64,000 nt of DNA from JAVSMW01 sp032027005. GTDB taxonomy: Bacteria; Bacillota; Thermincolia; Thermincolales; UBA2595. The notes under the pieces are model-generated. The model made no database searches and was not told the origin of the DNA. It saw only the letters and a program-made list of their open reading frames with translations. The stretch is from contig JAVSMW010000020.1 of assembly GCA_032027005.1 (NCBI GenBank), positions 1 to 64,000 of the forward strand, written 5' to 3'. A program made the position numbers and the translations under genes. The stretch's first letter is position 1. Each line of letters starts with the position of its first letter. Positions 9,019 to 17,332 of the stretch are shown piece after piece.

Positions 9019-9723
9019 ATGCTGAGAATATTTAAAAAAAGCTTCAAAACAGGTATTGTCACAGATCAATACCCGGCCCGGGTGAGTGTTCCCGGGGAAG
9101 GGTTCAGGGGCCTGCCGGAAAGAAACCTGGAGAAGTGCAGCAAATGCGGCAGGTGTGGGGAGGTTTGCCCAACTAAAGCCATCCAGGCAGGGCCGCAGGA
9201 ATCCTGGACCATAGATGCCAACAGCTGTATCTTTTGCGGGTATTGTGAGGATACCTGCAGCACCGGTGCGCTGGCCTTAGGGCAGCAGTTCGAACTGGCG
9301 CAGAGGGTCTCGCCGGAGGGGCCAAATAAGGCATTTGGCCGGTCGATACACATCAGGCACTTAGATGCCGGTTCCTGTAACGGCTGTGACTGGGAAATGG
9401 TCGCCCTCACCGGACCTGTTTATGATATCCAGCGTTTTGGTTTTGACTTTGTGGCTTCACCCCGCCATGCTGATGTTTTGATGGTCACCGGACCGGTCAC
9501 GAGAAACCTGGAAATTGCTGTGCAAAAAACTTATGCAGCTGCTCCGGCACCAAAACTGGTAGTTGCAGTGGGCACTTGTGCCTGTTCGGGAGGTATTTGC
9601 GGCAAAAGCTTTGCGAGCAGCGGCGGGGTTGGCAATGTGCTGCCGGTAGATGTATATATTCCCGGCTGCCCACCACGGCCCCAGGCGTTGATTGATGGAC
9701 TTATGAAGGCGGCAGGGAAGTAG
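9019..9723 (+). CDS. Fused ferredoxin/small hydrogenase subunit (HyfH-HyfI-like)
   Basis: A 234-residue fusion. The N-terminal third carries two [4Fe-4S] motifs (C40-C43-C46-C50 and C70-C73-C76-C80) as in HyfH/HycF. From about residue 108 it is a NuoB/HycG-type small subunit with proximal-cluster cysteines C120, C123, C187 and C217 (GSCNGC, GTCACSGG, IPGCPPRP). In E. coli these are two proteins. The ATG at 9019 follows GGGGAG; a TTG at 8995 inside the upstream gene is less likely. The fusion would pass electrons between ferredoxin and the [NiFe] site. Its TAG directly abuts the TAA of the convergent aminomutase gene. Confidence 0.9.
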   Translation: MLRIFKKSFKTGIVTDQYPARVSVPGEGFRGLPERNLEKCSKCGRCGEVCPTKAIQAGPQESWTIDANSCIFCGYCEDTCSTGALALGQQFELAQRVSPEGPNKAFGRSIHIRHLDAGSCNGCDWEMVALTGPVYDIQRFGFDFVASPRHADVLMVTGPVTRNLEIAVQKTYAAAPAPKLVVAVGTCACSGGICGKSFASSGGVGNVLPVDVYIPGCPPRPQALIDGLMKAAGK

Positions 9724-10980
9724 TTATGGGTTTATGCAAACACGCAGTTCTTTGCCTTCCCAATTGCGGAGAACCAGATGATTGCCATCTTTGTGGACGA
9801 TAGATTCAGGCATCAGCGGGATCTTTCCATTGCCGTCAGGGGCGTTTATAATGTAGGTCGGTACTGCCAAACCGGAGGTATAACCCCGCAGCTTTTTTAT
9901 GATTTCCAAGCCTTCGTCTACTGTAGTGATGAAATGGCGTGTGCCCTTGACGGGTTTGGCATGAAAAATATAATAAGGCCGGACTCTGATTTTTAACAGC
10001 TCCTGGTTTAGTTTCTTCATGACGTCCGGGCTATTGTTTACTCCCTTCAGCAACACTGCCTGGTTACCTAATATAACACCGGCATCAACCAGCATATCAC
10101 ATGCCTTTTTGCTTTCAGGTGTAACGGTCCGGGGATGATTAAACTGGGTGTTGATGTATACGGGCGGGTGCTTTTTCAAGATCGCACACAGTTGCGGGGT
10201 GATCCGCTGGGGCAATGTCACGATGGCCCGGGTACCCAGACGTTTAATTTCCACATGTTTGATGTTATCAAGTTCAGTCAGCAGCCAGTCAATTTTGCTG
10301 TCACTTAACAGCAGGGCATCACCGCCGGTAATTAACACATCCCTGATTTCCTTGTGTCTCCGCACATAGTCAAGGGCGGCAGAGAGGTTCTTTTCAGGCT
10401 GATGCCTGTCAATGTCGCCTATATTCCGGCGTCTCTGACAGTGCCGGCAGTACATCGCACACATATTTGTCACATTGATAATAAGCCGGTCGGGGTAGCG
10501 CCGGGTGATGCATGGAGCAGGAGAGGTATATTCTTCTGCCATCGGGTCATCATACCCAGACTCATCCAATTCGTATGTTGAGGGGACTGACTGGAGCATG
10601 ACCGGGTCATTAGGGTTGCCTGGTTCAATCAATGTGGTAAAATAAGGCGAAATCGACCACCGGTACCGGGTCCCGACTTCTTTAATCTGGTCCTGCCGGT
10701 GGTGGTCAATGTGGAGGATTTGGGCCAGGGTTCCGACATCATTTATCCGGTTGGATATCTGCCATTTCCAGTCATCCCAGTCTTCTGGTGAAGCATTTAA
10801 AAGAGACATCAGTTTTTCCTTATTTGATTTGACAATATGCTGCATTTCAAAGCCGGATTTGATGTCTTGTTTTTTTTCCTGGTAATCAACTATTCTACTC
10901 TTGAGTTCAGCTGCCCGCCGTAATGAGATGATTTTCCTTTCTTCCTCGCTTGATTGGCAAATTTCAGAAACATTTAACAT
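9724..10980 (-). CDS. eam: Radical-SAM aminomutase, predicted glutamate 2,3-aminomutase
   Basis: A 418-residue member of the lysine 2,3-aminomutase family. The radical-SAM cluster motif is CAMYCRHC (C174, C178, C181), the SAM-binding GGD is at 219-221, and the PLP lysine is K386 in APDGNGKIPL. In lysine 2,3-aminomutase two Asp residues (D293 and D330 in the clostridial enzyme) hold the substrate amine. Here they are Lys (K342, FHAKPVKG) and Asn (N379, YIINAP), the pair reported for clostridial glutamate 2,3-aminomutase. Predicted product is beta-glutamate, a compatible solute. ATG at 10980 follows AAGGAGG (10987-10993). The upstream leader holds a c-di-AMP riboswitch, consistent with an osmolyte role. 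The stop codon touches that of the convergent hydrogenase gene. Confidence 0.85.
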   Translation of the reverse strand: MLNVSEICQSSEEERKIISLRRAAELKSRIVDYQEKKQDIKSGFEMQHIVKSNKEKLMSLLNASPEDWDDWKWQISNRINDVGTLAQILHIDHHRQDQIKEVGTRYRWSISPYFTTLIEPGNPNDPVMLQSVPSTYELDESGYDDPMAEEYTSPAPCITRRYPDRLIINVTNMCAMYCRHCQRRRNIGDIDRHQPEKNLSAALDYVRRHKEIRDVLITGGDALLLSDSKIDWLLTELDNIKHVEIKRLGTRAIVTLPQRITPQLCAILKKHPPVYINTQFNHPRTVTPESKKACDMLVDAGVILGNQAVLLKGVNNSPDVMKKLNQELLKIRVRPYYIFHAKPVKGTRHFITTVDEGLEIIKKLRGYTSGLAVPTYIINAPDGNGKIPLMPESIVHKDGNHLVLRNWEGKELRVCINP

Positions 10981-11010
10981 CCAATCGCCTCCTTTTTTTA
11001 ATAAAGACAG

Positions 11011-11039
11011 AAAAACCCCCAACTGATAGTTGGGGGTTT
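11011..11039 (-). terminator. Expression-platform terminator of the c-di-AMP riboswitch
   Basis: On the minus strand AAACCCCCAACT-atc-AGTTGGGGG is followed by TTTTTCTGTCTTT, a textbook intrinsic terminator between the riboswitch aptamer and the aminomutase start. It probably forms when ligand is bound. Confidence 0.88.
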
Positions 11040-11112
11040 AATGGTAAAAGTTAATAAAGTCCCGAAAAAAAGCATGCTTAGTAAAAAAGCCTGCCCGGAA
11101 TCAATATTCCCT

Positions 11113-11275
11113 CAACGCTTACGAAGTTAGCTGGCGGATTCGGGTCGAAGACTAACCCTACCCTTCTTTGGTCAAAGAAGGGATTCACCCCGTAAAAGGC
11201 TGCCTGCCTTTTAGCACTGTAAACTTACAGTGACTTTTTGGTTCCCCCGTTTCTCTTTGCGAGAACTCAGCGAAT
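11113..11275 (-). promoter_or_regulatory. Cyclic di-AMP riboswitch (ydaO/yuaA class)
   Basis: Read on the minus strand, the leader contains the conserved ydaO-class blocks in order: CGCTGAG, CGGGGGAACC, a variable hairpin, ACGGGGTGAATCC, GGGTAGGG, and CCCGAATCCGCCAGC followed by TAACTTCGTAAGCG, which closes P1. The class normally represses cell-wall, potassium and osmolyte genes when c-di-AMP is high. A terminator follows at 11011-11039, then the aminomutase gene. Confidence 0.93.
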
Positions 11276-11394
11276 GAAAATTATGTAATTTTTAAATAGT
11301 ATATCATAATTGGATGTAATTGTCCATAACATATGTGGCACTGCAAGATTATTCCGCAGCTCCACCTTTTATTTTCAGCTTACCGTCTGTCACC

Positions 11395-11669
11395 GCAGGT
11401 ATGGCCGTTTGCTCCAGTTTCCCAAGGCGGCATCTACTCATCTAGCTGTAAAGCTGCGGCAGCAAGCCGGCGTCCCCGAACTTGACGGCTCAGTAGGCAT
11501 TCCTTATAAGTTGGCCGCCTCACGTTTCGCTTTTTCGGCCAGCGAAACTTCCCGGCGGCCTTCGCCGTCTGCGGACATACGGGGACTCCCCGGCTTGCTG
11601 CTCTCCACTTTACAGCAAGATTCGTGACGATGCCGCCCAAGGGAAACTTCCGCAAACGGTCATACCTGC
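11395..11669. repeat. Large imperfect palindromic (fold-back) element
   Basis: The outer arms (from 11395 inward, and from 11669 inward) match over about 40 bases, starting GCAGGTATGGCCGTTTGC against the complement of GCAAACGGTCATACCTGC. A second arm pair includes CTGTAAAG and GCAGCAAGCCGG. The centre has a further hairpin GGCCGCC...GTTTCGCT/AGCGAAAC...GGCGGCC. Reading frames through it on both strands are by-products of the symmetry. It encodes no transposase. Apart from this element and the flanking riboswitches, the stretch 11276-11802 shows nothing I can call. Confidence 0.75.
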
Positions 11670-11802
11670 TGGGGATTAATGGCAAGCAGGAAATTTAACC
11701 CGGGTTACCTCGATAATTTTACAGTATAAGGTAGGCTAATTTTAAATTCTATCCTTTACAACGGAGGAAAACTTGCCTATAATTATTTTAATAACCTAAT
11801 AC

Positions 11803-11886
11803 TTGCTGGGGGTGCCGAGAGGCTGAGAAAGATATGTATCTTAACCCTTTGAACCTGATGTGGTTAGAACCATCGTAGGGAAGCCA
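11803..11886 (+). promoter_or_regulatory. TPP riboswitch (THI element)
   Basis: It contains the canonical blocks CTTGCTGGGGGTGCC, GGCTGAGA, ACCCTTTGAACCTGAT, GGTTAGAACCATCGTAGGGAAG-like closing helix. It lies immediately upstream of thiS and should turn the thi operon off when thiamin pyrophosphate is abundant. Confidence 0.95.
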
Positions 11887-11896
11887 AATTTGTATT

Positions 11897-11923
11897 AAAG
11901 CTTACCTTTTTTGGTGAGCTTTT
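11897..11923 (+). terminator. Terminator of the TPP riboswitch
   Basis: AAAGCTTACC-tttttt-GGTGAGCTTT followed by TATAT, 10 bases after the aptamer. It is the likely ligand-dependent expression platform. Confidence 0.7.
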
Positions 11924-11947
11924 ATATGTTTACAGGGGGCAGTACTT

Positions 11948-12148
11948 ATGAAAATTAAAGTTAATGGTCAGGAAATCGAGGTTGACAACGGTCTGACAAT
12001 CTTGTCCCTGCTTGAAGGGAAGAAAATTAATCCGGCCGCAGTGGTAGTGGAACATAATTTGGCCATACCCGCACGGGAAAAATGGGCAGACATCCAAATT
12101 AATGAGGGTGACACCATCGAGATTGTCAAATTCATGGGCGGGGGGTAA
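11948..12148 (+). CDS. thiS: Sulfur carrier protein ThiS
   Basis: A 66-residue beta-grasp protein ending in the required Gly-Gly tail (VKFMGGG), which is adenylated and thiocarboxylated to donate sulfur for the thiazole ring. The start ATG follows CAGGGGGC. First gene behind the TPP riboswitch. No thiF-type adenylyltransferase is encoded in this cluster, so activation must be provided elsewhere. Confidence 0.95.
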   Translation: MKIKVNGQEIEVDNGLTILSLLEGKKINPAAVVVEHNLAIPAREKWADIQINEGDTIEIVKFMGGG

Positions 12149-12206
12149 AACAGTGAACAGTAAACAGCAAGTAATTTCATGACTACCCACTACCCATTAT
12201 CCACTA

Positions 12207-12227
12207 ATCACTGATCACTGATCACTG
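12207..12227 (+). repeat. Short tandem ATCACTG repeats in thiS-thiG spacer
   Basis: Three perfect head-to-tail copies of ATCACTG, preceded by related CCACTA/CCCACTAC sequence. The spacer 12149-12246 has no gene. Confidence 0.7.
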
Positions 12228-12246
12228 AAATACAAGGAGGTTGGCA

Positions 12247-13026
12247 ATGGAAGATAAGTTAGTTATTGGCGGTCAGGAATTGACAAGCAGGCTTTTTGTC
12301 GGGACGGGCAAATTCCATGCAAACTCGATCATTCCTGAGGTGATTCGAAGCTCCGGGTCCCAGGTTGTGACTGTAGCCCTGAGAAGGGTCGACCTGACAT
12401 CAGCAGATGAGAATATTTTGGATTATGTGCCTAAAGAGTGTGTTCTGATGCCTAATACTTCCGGGGCCAGAAATGCCGAAGAAGCTGTTAGGATTGCCAG
12501 ACTGGCCAGGGCTGCGGGCTGTGGTAACTGGATAAAAATTGAGGTGGTTTCAGACAACAAATACCTGCTGCCTGATAATTTTGAAACTGTGAAGGCGACT
12601 GAGATTTTGGCTAAGGAAGGATTTGTAGTCCTGCCATATATGAGTCCGGATCTGATGGCGGCCAAAAGATTAAGAGATGTTGGAGCCGCGGCTGTGATGC
12701 CGCTGGGTGCACCAATCGGCACCAATAAAGGCTTACAGACCAAAGAGATGATTCGCATACTGATAGAGGAAATTGATGTGCCGGTAATTGTTGACGCGGG
12801 TTTGGGCAAGCCTTCCCATGCGGCTGAGGCCATGGAAATGGGAGCTGATGCCGTTTTGGTAAACACAGCCCTGGCCACTGCCGGAGATCCGGTAGGCATG
12901 GGTGAAGCATTTCGGCTGGCCGTAACAGCGGGCCGGAAGGCCTTTTTGGCCGGTTCCGGACCAATCAAGGAATGGGCTGACGCTTCATCACCACTGACAG
13001 GATTTTTAGATCAAGGAGTATTTTAA
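12247..13026 (+). CDS. thiG: Thiazole synthase ThiG
   Basis: A 259-residue (beta/alpha)8 enzyme that condenses deoxyxylulose 5-phosphate, dehydroglycine and the ThiS thiocarboxylate. Signatures are SRLFVGTGKF near the start, ADENILDYVP, the Schiff-base region GNWIKIEVVSDNKYLLPD, and the phosphate site VIVDAGLGKPSHAAEAMEMG. The ATG at 12247 has AAGGAGG at 12234-12240; a TTG two codons earlier lacks spacing. Confidence 0.96.
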   Translation: MEDKLVIGGQELTSRLFVGTGKFHANSIIPEVIRSSGSQVVTVALRRVDLTSADENILDYVPKECVLMPNTSGARNAEEAVRIARLARAAGCGNWIKIEVVSDNKYLLPDNFETVKATEILAKEGFVVLPYMSPDLMAAKRLRDVGAAAVMPLGAPIGTNKGLQTKEMIRILIEEIDVPVIVDAGLGKPSHAAEAMEMGADAVLVNTALATAGDPVGMGEAFRLAVTAGRKAFLAGSGPIKEWADASSPLTGFLDQGVF

Positions 13027-13042
13027 AAGGCAGGTTTTCCTA

Positions 13043-14146
13043 ATGAGTTTTTATGATAAATATCTTGAATACAAAGATTTTAAACCGGACGCTTTTTTTG
13101 AAACTGTCACTGAGCATGATATCTTAAGGGCCATTTCCAAAGAAAACCTGACAGAGCGTGATTTTTTAGCCTTGCTCTCGGAAAAGGCGGAAAAACATCT
13201 GGAATTAATGGCCAGGCGTTCGCAGCAGCTTACATTTCAGCATTTCGGCAGAGTAGTATTCCTGTATGCGCCCATTTACCTGGCTAACTACTGTATTAAC
13301 CAGTGTGTATACTGCGGGTTCAATACTCAAAATAAGATAACCAGGAAAAAGTTAAGCCTGCAGGAAGTCGAAAAAGAAGCGGAGCAATTGGCTCAGACGG
13401 GGCTTAAACACATCCTTATTTTGACGGGTGAATCCCGGCAGCGGACCCCGGTGTCATACATTAGAGACTGTGTCAGGGTCCTGAGAAATTATTTTTCTTC
13501 CATATCCATTGAAATTTATCCTTTGGAAACTGATGAATACAAAGAACTTATCTCCGCCGGGGTGGACGGTCTCACTATTTATCAGGAGGTTTACAATGAG
13601 GAGACTTACCAGACCCTGCATTTAAAGGGGCCAAAACGGGATTACAGATACCGGCTGGATGCCCCGGAGAGGGCCTGCAGTGCCGCTATGAGAAGTGTGA
13701 ATGTCGGAGCACTCATGGGTTTGGATAACTGGAGGCTGGAGGCCTTTTACAGCGGATTACATGCCCGTTACCTGCAGGACAGGTTTTTGGATACGGAAAT
13801 TGGATTGTCTCTGCCGAGGATCAGGCCTCATACCGGCTCATTTCAGCCGAAGTGCCCGGTCAGTGACCGAAACCTGGTGCAGATTATGCTGGCCATGAGG
13901 CTCTTTATGCCCAGGGCAGGAATAGCCATCTCCACCAGGGAAAGAGCGGAATTCCGGGATAATCTGATTGGCCTCGGCGTAACCAAGATGTCGGCCGGTT
14001 CCTCAACCGAGGTGGGGGGCTACGGGTCAGCGGAAAAAACTGAAGGCCAGTTCGACATCTCTGACGAGAGAAGCGTCCAGGAGATCAGGGAAATGATCTA
14101 TAAAAAAGGCTTTCAGCCTGTATTTAAAGACTGGCAGATCATATAA
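13043..14146 (+). CDS. thiH: Dehydroglycine synthase ThiH (tyrosine lyase)
   Basis: A 367-residue radical-SAM enzyme with the CxxxCxxC motif CINQCVYC, GFNTQNKITRKKLS and LTGESRQRTPVSYI, all ThiH hallmarks. It cleaves tyrosine to dehydroglycine and p-cresol. Anaerobes use ThiH instead of the oxygen-dependent ThiO, which fits the rest of the window. It starts 17 bases after thiG. Confidence 0.96.
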   Translation: MSFYDKYLEYKDFKPDAFFETVTEHDILRAISKENLTERDFLALLSEKAEKHLELMARRSQQLTFQHFGRVVFLYAPIYLANYCINQCVYCGFNTQNKITRKKLSLQEVEKEAEQLAQTGLKHILILTGESRQRTPVSYIRDCVRVLRNYFSSISIEIYPLETDEYKELISAGVDGLTIYQEVYNEETYQTLHLKGPKRDYRYRLDAPERACSAAMRSVNVGALMGLDNWRLEAFYSGLHARYLQDRFLDTEIGLSLPRIRPHTGSFQPKCPVSDRNLVQIMLAMRLFMPRAGIAISTRERAEFRDNLIGLGVTKMSAGSSTEVGGYGSAEKTEGQFDISDERSVQEIREMIYKKGFQPVFKDWQII

Positions 14147-14163
14147 AAGGAGGTGGAACGGTT

Positions 14164-14814
14164 ATGCATAAGTCAGAGAAGCTCAGGACAGATCTGTACT
14201 GCATTACGGCTGAGGAACACTCGCTGGGCAGGGATAATCTGCAGGTCGTGAAAGCCATGATTGATACGGGGATTAAGATAATTCAGTACCGGGAAAAAGA
14301 TAAAACCCTCCGGCAGAAATACGAGGAGTGCCTTAAAATCCGCGAATTAACCAAAGCGGCCGGAGTTACTTTTATTGTCAATGATGATATTGATATTGCC
14401 ATTCTGGTTAAAGCAGACGGGGTCCATATCGGGCAGGATGACCTTCCTATCGAAAAGGTCAGGGAACTTGTCGGCGGGGACATGATCATAGGCTTATCCA
14501 CCCATTCTCCGGAGCAGGCGGAGGATGCGGTCAAAAGAGGGGCCGACTATATTGGGGTAGGGCCGCTGTTTAAAACATATACCAAAAAAGATGTTTGTGA
14601 ACCGGCTGGCTTGGAATATCTTGAGTATGTGGCAGGGAACATTGATATTCCTTTTGTAGCCATAGGCGGGATTAAGGAGCACAACATCTCAGAGGTCGTA
14701 TCCAGAGGGGCGAAATGTATTGCCCTGGTAACAGAAATCGTGGGCGCAGAAGTGATAGAAGAAAAGATTGAAAATTTAAGGCGACGAATGGAAGGGTGTT
14801 CAAATGATGTATAA
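14164..14814 (+). CDS. thiE: Thiamin-phosphate synthase ThiE
   Basis: A 216-residue TIM-barrel enzyme joining the pyrimidine and thiazole phosphates. It shows IQYREKDKTLRQKYEE, FIVNDDIDIAILVKADGVHI, GQDDLPIEKVRELVG and GADYIGVGPLFKTYTKKD. ATG follows AAGGAGGTGG. Its 3' end overlaps the thiC start by 11 bases, so translation is coupled. Confidence 0.95.
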   Translation: MHKSEKLRTDLYCITAEEHSLGRDNLQVVKAMIDTGIKIIQYREKDKTLRQKYEECLKIRELTKAAGVTFIVNDDIDIAILVKADGVHIGQDDLPIEKVRELVGGDMIIGLSTHSPEQAEDAVKRGADYIGVGPLFKTYTKKDVCEPAGLEYLEYVAGNIDIPFVAIGGIKEHNISEVVSRGAKCIALVTEIVGAEVIEEKIENLRRRMEGCSNDV

Positions 14815-16105
14815 AACTCAGATGGAAGCCGCAAAAAAAGGTATTGTCACCAGAGAAATGCAGATAGTGGCAGAAAAGGAACAAAAATCTGTTGAAGAGA
14901 TCAAAGAGCTTCTGGCAGAGGGGAAAATAGTTATTCCTGCCAACAAAAATCACAGCTCAATTAGTCCCGAAGGGGTCGGTCTGGGCCTGAAAACAAAAAT
15001 TAATGTAAATCTCGGTGTTTCCAAGGACTGCAGTAATCTTGACCTGGAAATGGACAAGGTTAAAACAGCCCTGGAACTTAAAGCTGAAGCTATCATGGAC
15101 TTAAGCTGCTATGGGAAGACCAGAGAGTTCCGGAAAAAACTGCTGGATCTTTCTGCTGCGATGATTGGCACAGTTCCTGTCTATGATGCGGTGGGCTTTT
15201 ATGACAAGGATTTGTCAACCATTACAGCTGATGAGTTTTTACAGGTAGTTGAACAGCATGCTAAAGACGGAGTGGATTTCATGACAATTCACGCCGGAAT
15301 TAACAGAGCTACGGCGGAACGTTTTAAGAGAAACGGCCGGCTGACCAATATTGTTTCCAGGGGCGGCTCTCTGATCTTTGCCTGGATGGAACTGACCGGC
15401 AATGAAAACCCCTTCTTTGAGTATTATGACAAGGTCCTTGATATATTTGCCGAATATGATGTCACCATCAGCCTTGGGGATGCCTGCCGGCCCGGCAGTA
15501 TTAATGATGCCACAGATGCCTCCCAGGTCGAGGAATTGATTGTGCTGGGCGAGCTGACCAAGCGGGCCTGGGAGAGAAATGTCCAGGTGATCATTGAAGG
15601 GCCGGGTCACATGGCTTTAAATGAAATTGAAGCTAACGTGGTTCTGCAGAAACGGTTGTGTCATGGTGCGCCTTTCTATGTGCTCGGACCGCTTGTAACT
15701 GATGTGGCGCCGGGGTATGACCACATCACCAGCGCTATCGGCGGTGCTATAGCTGCGGCCAAGGGTGCAGACTTCTTGTGTTATGTGACTCCAGCCGAAC
15801 ATTTAAGACTTCCTGACCTGGATGATATCAAAGAAGGAATTATTGCCTCCAGGATAGCGGCCCATGCGGCTGATATTGCCAAGGGGATCAAGGGTGCCAG
15901 GGAATGGGACCATAAAATGAGTGAGGCCAGGAGAGACCTGGACTGGGCTCGGATGTTCAACCTGGCCATTGATTCGGAAAAACCCAGGAGATACCGGGAA
16001 AGTTCGAAACCTGAAAACGAGGATTCCTGTTCTATGTGCGGTAAGATGTGTGCCGTCAGGACTGTCAATAAAGTGTTAAAAGGAGAAGACCTGAGCATCC
16101 TCTAG
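14804..16105 (+). CDS. thiC: Phosphomethylpyrimidine synthase ThiC
   Basis: A 433-residue non-canonical radical-SAM enzyme converting aminoimidazole ribotide to HMP phosphate. The C-terminal cluster motif CxxCxxxxC is visible as CSMCGKMCAV, together with GTVPVYDAVGF, FMTIHAGI, SRGGSLIFAWM and IIEGPGHMAL. Two consecutive ATG codons start the gene inside the thiE end; either could be used. Last gene of the riboswitch-controlled thiSGHEC set. Confidence 0.96.
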   Translation: MMYKTQMEAAKKGIVTREMQIVAEKEQKSVEEIKELLAEGKIVIPANKNHSSISPEGVGLGLKTKINVNLGVSKDCSNLDLEMDKVKTALELKAEAIMDLSCYGKTREFRKKLLDLSAAMIGTVPVYDAVGFYDKDLSTITADEFLQVVEQHAKDGVDFMTIHAGINRATAERFKRNGRLTNIVSRGGSLIFAWMELTGNENPFFEYYDKVLDIFAEYDVTISLGDACRPGSINDATDASQVEELIVLGELTKRAWERNVQVIIEGPGHMALNEIEANVVLQKRLCHGAPFYVLGPLVTDVAPGYDHITSAIGGAIAAAKGADFLCYVTPAEHLRLPDLDDIKEGIIASRIAAHAADIAKGIKGAREWDHKMSEARRDLDWARMFNLAIDSEKPRRYRESSKPENEDSCSMCGKMCAVRTVNKVLKGEDLSIL

Positions 16106-16117
16106 CTCAGGTCTTCT
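16084..16117 (+). terminator. Perfect 13-bp hairpin overlapping the thiC stop codon
   Basis: AGAAGACCTGAGC and GCTCAGGTCTTCT flank an eight-base loop containing the thiC stop. There is no long T-run, so it may act as a 3' end stabiliser or a weak terminator. Confidence 0.6.
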
Positions 16118-16151
16118 GTAAACCAGGGGCTTCTCTATATACATCTTTTGG

Positions 16152-16180
16152 TTGATTGCTCTATATTTCTGTTGTATGAT
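16152..16180 (+). promoter_or_regulatory. Sigma-A-type promoter for the Fe-S protein gene
   Basis: TTGATT, 17-base spacer, TATGAT, 38 bases upstream of the start codon at 16219. Confidence 0.6.
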
Positions 16181-16218
16181 TTTGTGGAGAAGAACTTTTT
16201 CAAAAAGGGGGGCAAAAA

Positions 16219-17316
16219 ATGTGCCAGGATGTGTATCAAAGGTTGGCACTCCATCTTTCGGTATTAGGAATGGGCATGCCTACAAGGGATGATTTACTGG
16301 TTATTTTGCGGGAAAACCTGTCTCCGGAAGAAACTGAAATCGCTTTATTGCTCCCAACCAGAGTTGCACCGCTGGAACTTACGGGTTTAAGCCGGTTAAT
16401 GCAGGATAGTCTGTATGTCAAAGAAGAGTTGGAGAAAATTCTCGCGTCCTTATCTGATCGGGGATTAATTTTATCCGGTAAAACCGATAGCGGTGAAATA
16501 GGCTATGCTTTACATCAGGTTGGCTTTGGCTTTCCGCAGACATTTTTTTGGCAGGGCCCGGATAATCCGCGGGGCCAGAAAATGGCCGGTTTGGTGGGTA
16601 AATATTTTAACCGCGAGGTAACCCGCGAGGCCTTTGGAGGTTCAGAGACTAAGCCATACCGGTATATTCCGCCGGCGGGAGCCATTGCTCCGGATCAAGC
16701 CGTATATCCCTATCACATGATGGAGTCCGTGATTAACAAGGCCAAGACTATTGCTGTGACTAACTGTGCCTGTCGAATACCTTTTAAGATGAAAGGAGGC
16801 AAGTGTGACCACCCGGATGAAGTGTGTTTGAAATATGACGATATGGCTCAGTATGTAATTGATAATGGACTCGGCAGAGAGATTTCCCGGGAAGAGGCCC
16901 TTAACATATTAAAAATGAGTGAAGAGGCGGGATTGGTGCATTTTGTCGACAATACCATTGAAGGCGTCAAACACACCTGTAATTGCTGCGGCTGTGCATG
17001 CTGGAACGTAGGTAATATCAAACGCAGAAAGATACCCAGGGATGCAATAATGGCCACATATTTCATGAGAGAGACTTATAACCCCATTTGTGGCAGATGC
17101 GGTATCTGTGTTGATGTATGTCCGGTAAATGCACTGAACATTGACGAAGAATATCCGGAATTAGATGAAGATTGGTGTATTGGCTGTGGGGTTTGCGTTC
17201 TAAAATGCCCGACCGGGGCGGCAAAAATTAAATTAAGAACCGATGTTGAGAAAGTTCCGGCTCCCGGCTTTAAAGAGCTTTATGATAAAATTATGCAGGA
17301 AAAGGGACTAAAGTAG
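16219..17316 (+). CDS. Multi-cluster 4Fe-4S ferredoxin protein of the methyltransferase locus
   Basis: A 365-residue cytoplasmic protein. The N-terminal ~100 residues look like a winged-helix segment. The middle part is Cys-rich (TNCACRIPFKMKGGKCDHPD, then HTCNCCGCACWNVGN). The C-terminus is a classical 2x[4Fe-4S] ferredoxin domain (CGRCGICVDVCPVNAL and CIGCGVCVLKCPTGA). Related proteins sit beside corrinoid methyltransferases in Clostridia and may supply electrons, for instance for corrinoid reactivation; that role is inference. ATG follows AAAAGGGGGG. Confidence 0.75.
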   Translation: MCQDVYQRLALHLSVLGMGMPTRDDLLVILRENLSPEETEIALLLPTRVAPLELTGLSRLMQDSLYVKEELEKILASLSDRGLILSGKTDSGEIGYALHQVGFGFPQTFFWQGPDNPRGQKMAGLVGKYFNREVTREAFGGSETKPYRYIPPAGAIAPDQAVYPYHMMESVINKAKTIAVTNCACRIPFKMKGGKCDHPDEVCLKYDDMAQYVIDNGLGREISREEALNILKMSEEAGLVHFVDNTIEGVKHTCNCCGCACWNVGNIKRRKIPRDAIMATYFMRETYNPICGRCGICVDVCPVNALNIDEEYPELDEDWCIGCGVCVLKCPTGAAKIKLRTDVEKVPAPGFKELYDKIMQEKGLK

Positions 17317-17332
17317 GGTGTCTGGTTTTAGC

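Noticed and set aside
11310..11685. Two overlapping ORFs (105 aa plus, 83 aa minus)
   Set aside because: Both arise from the palindromic element, lack ribosome sites and have unnatural composition.
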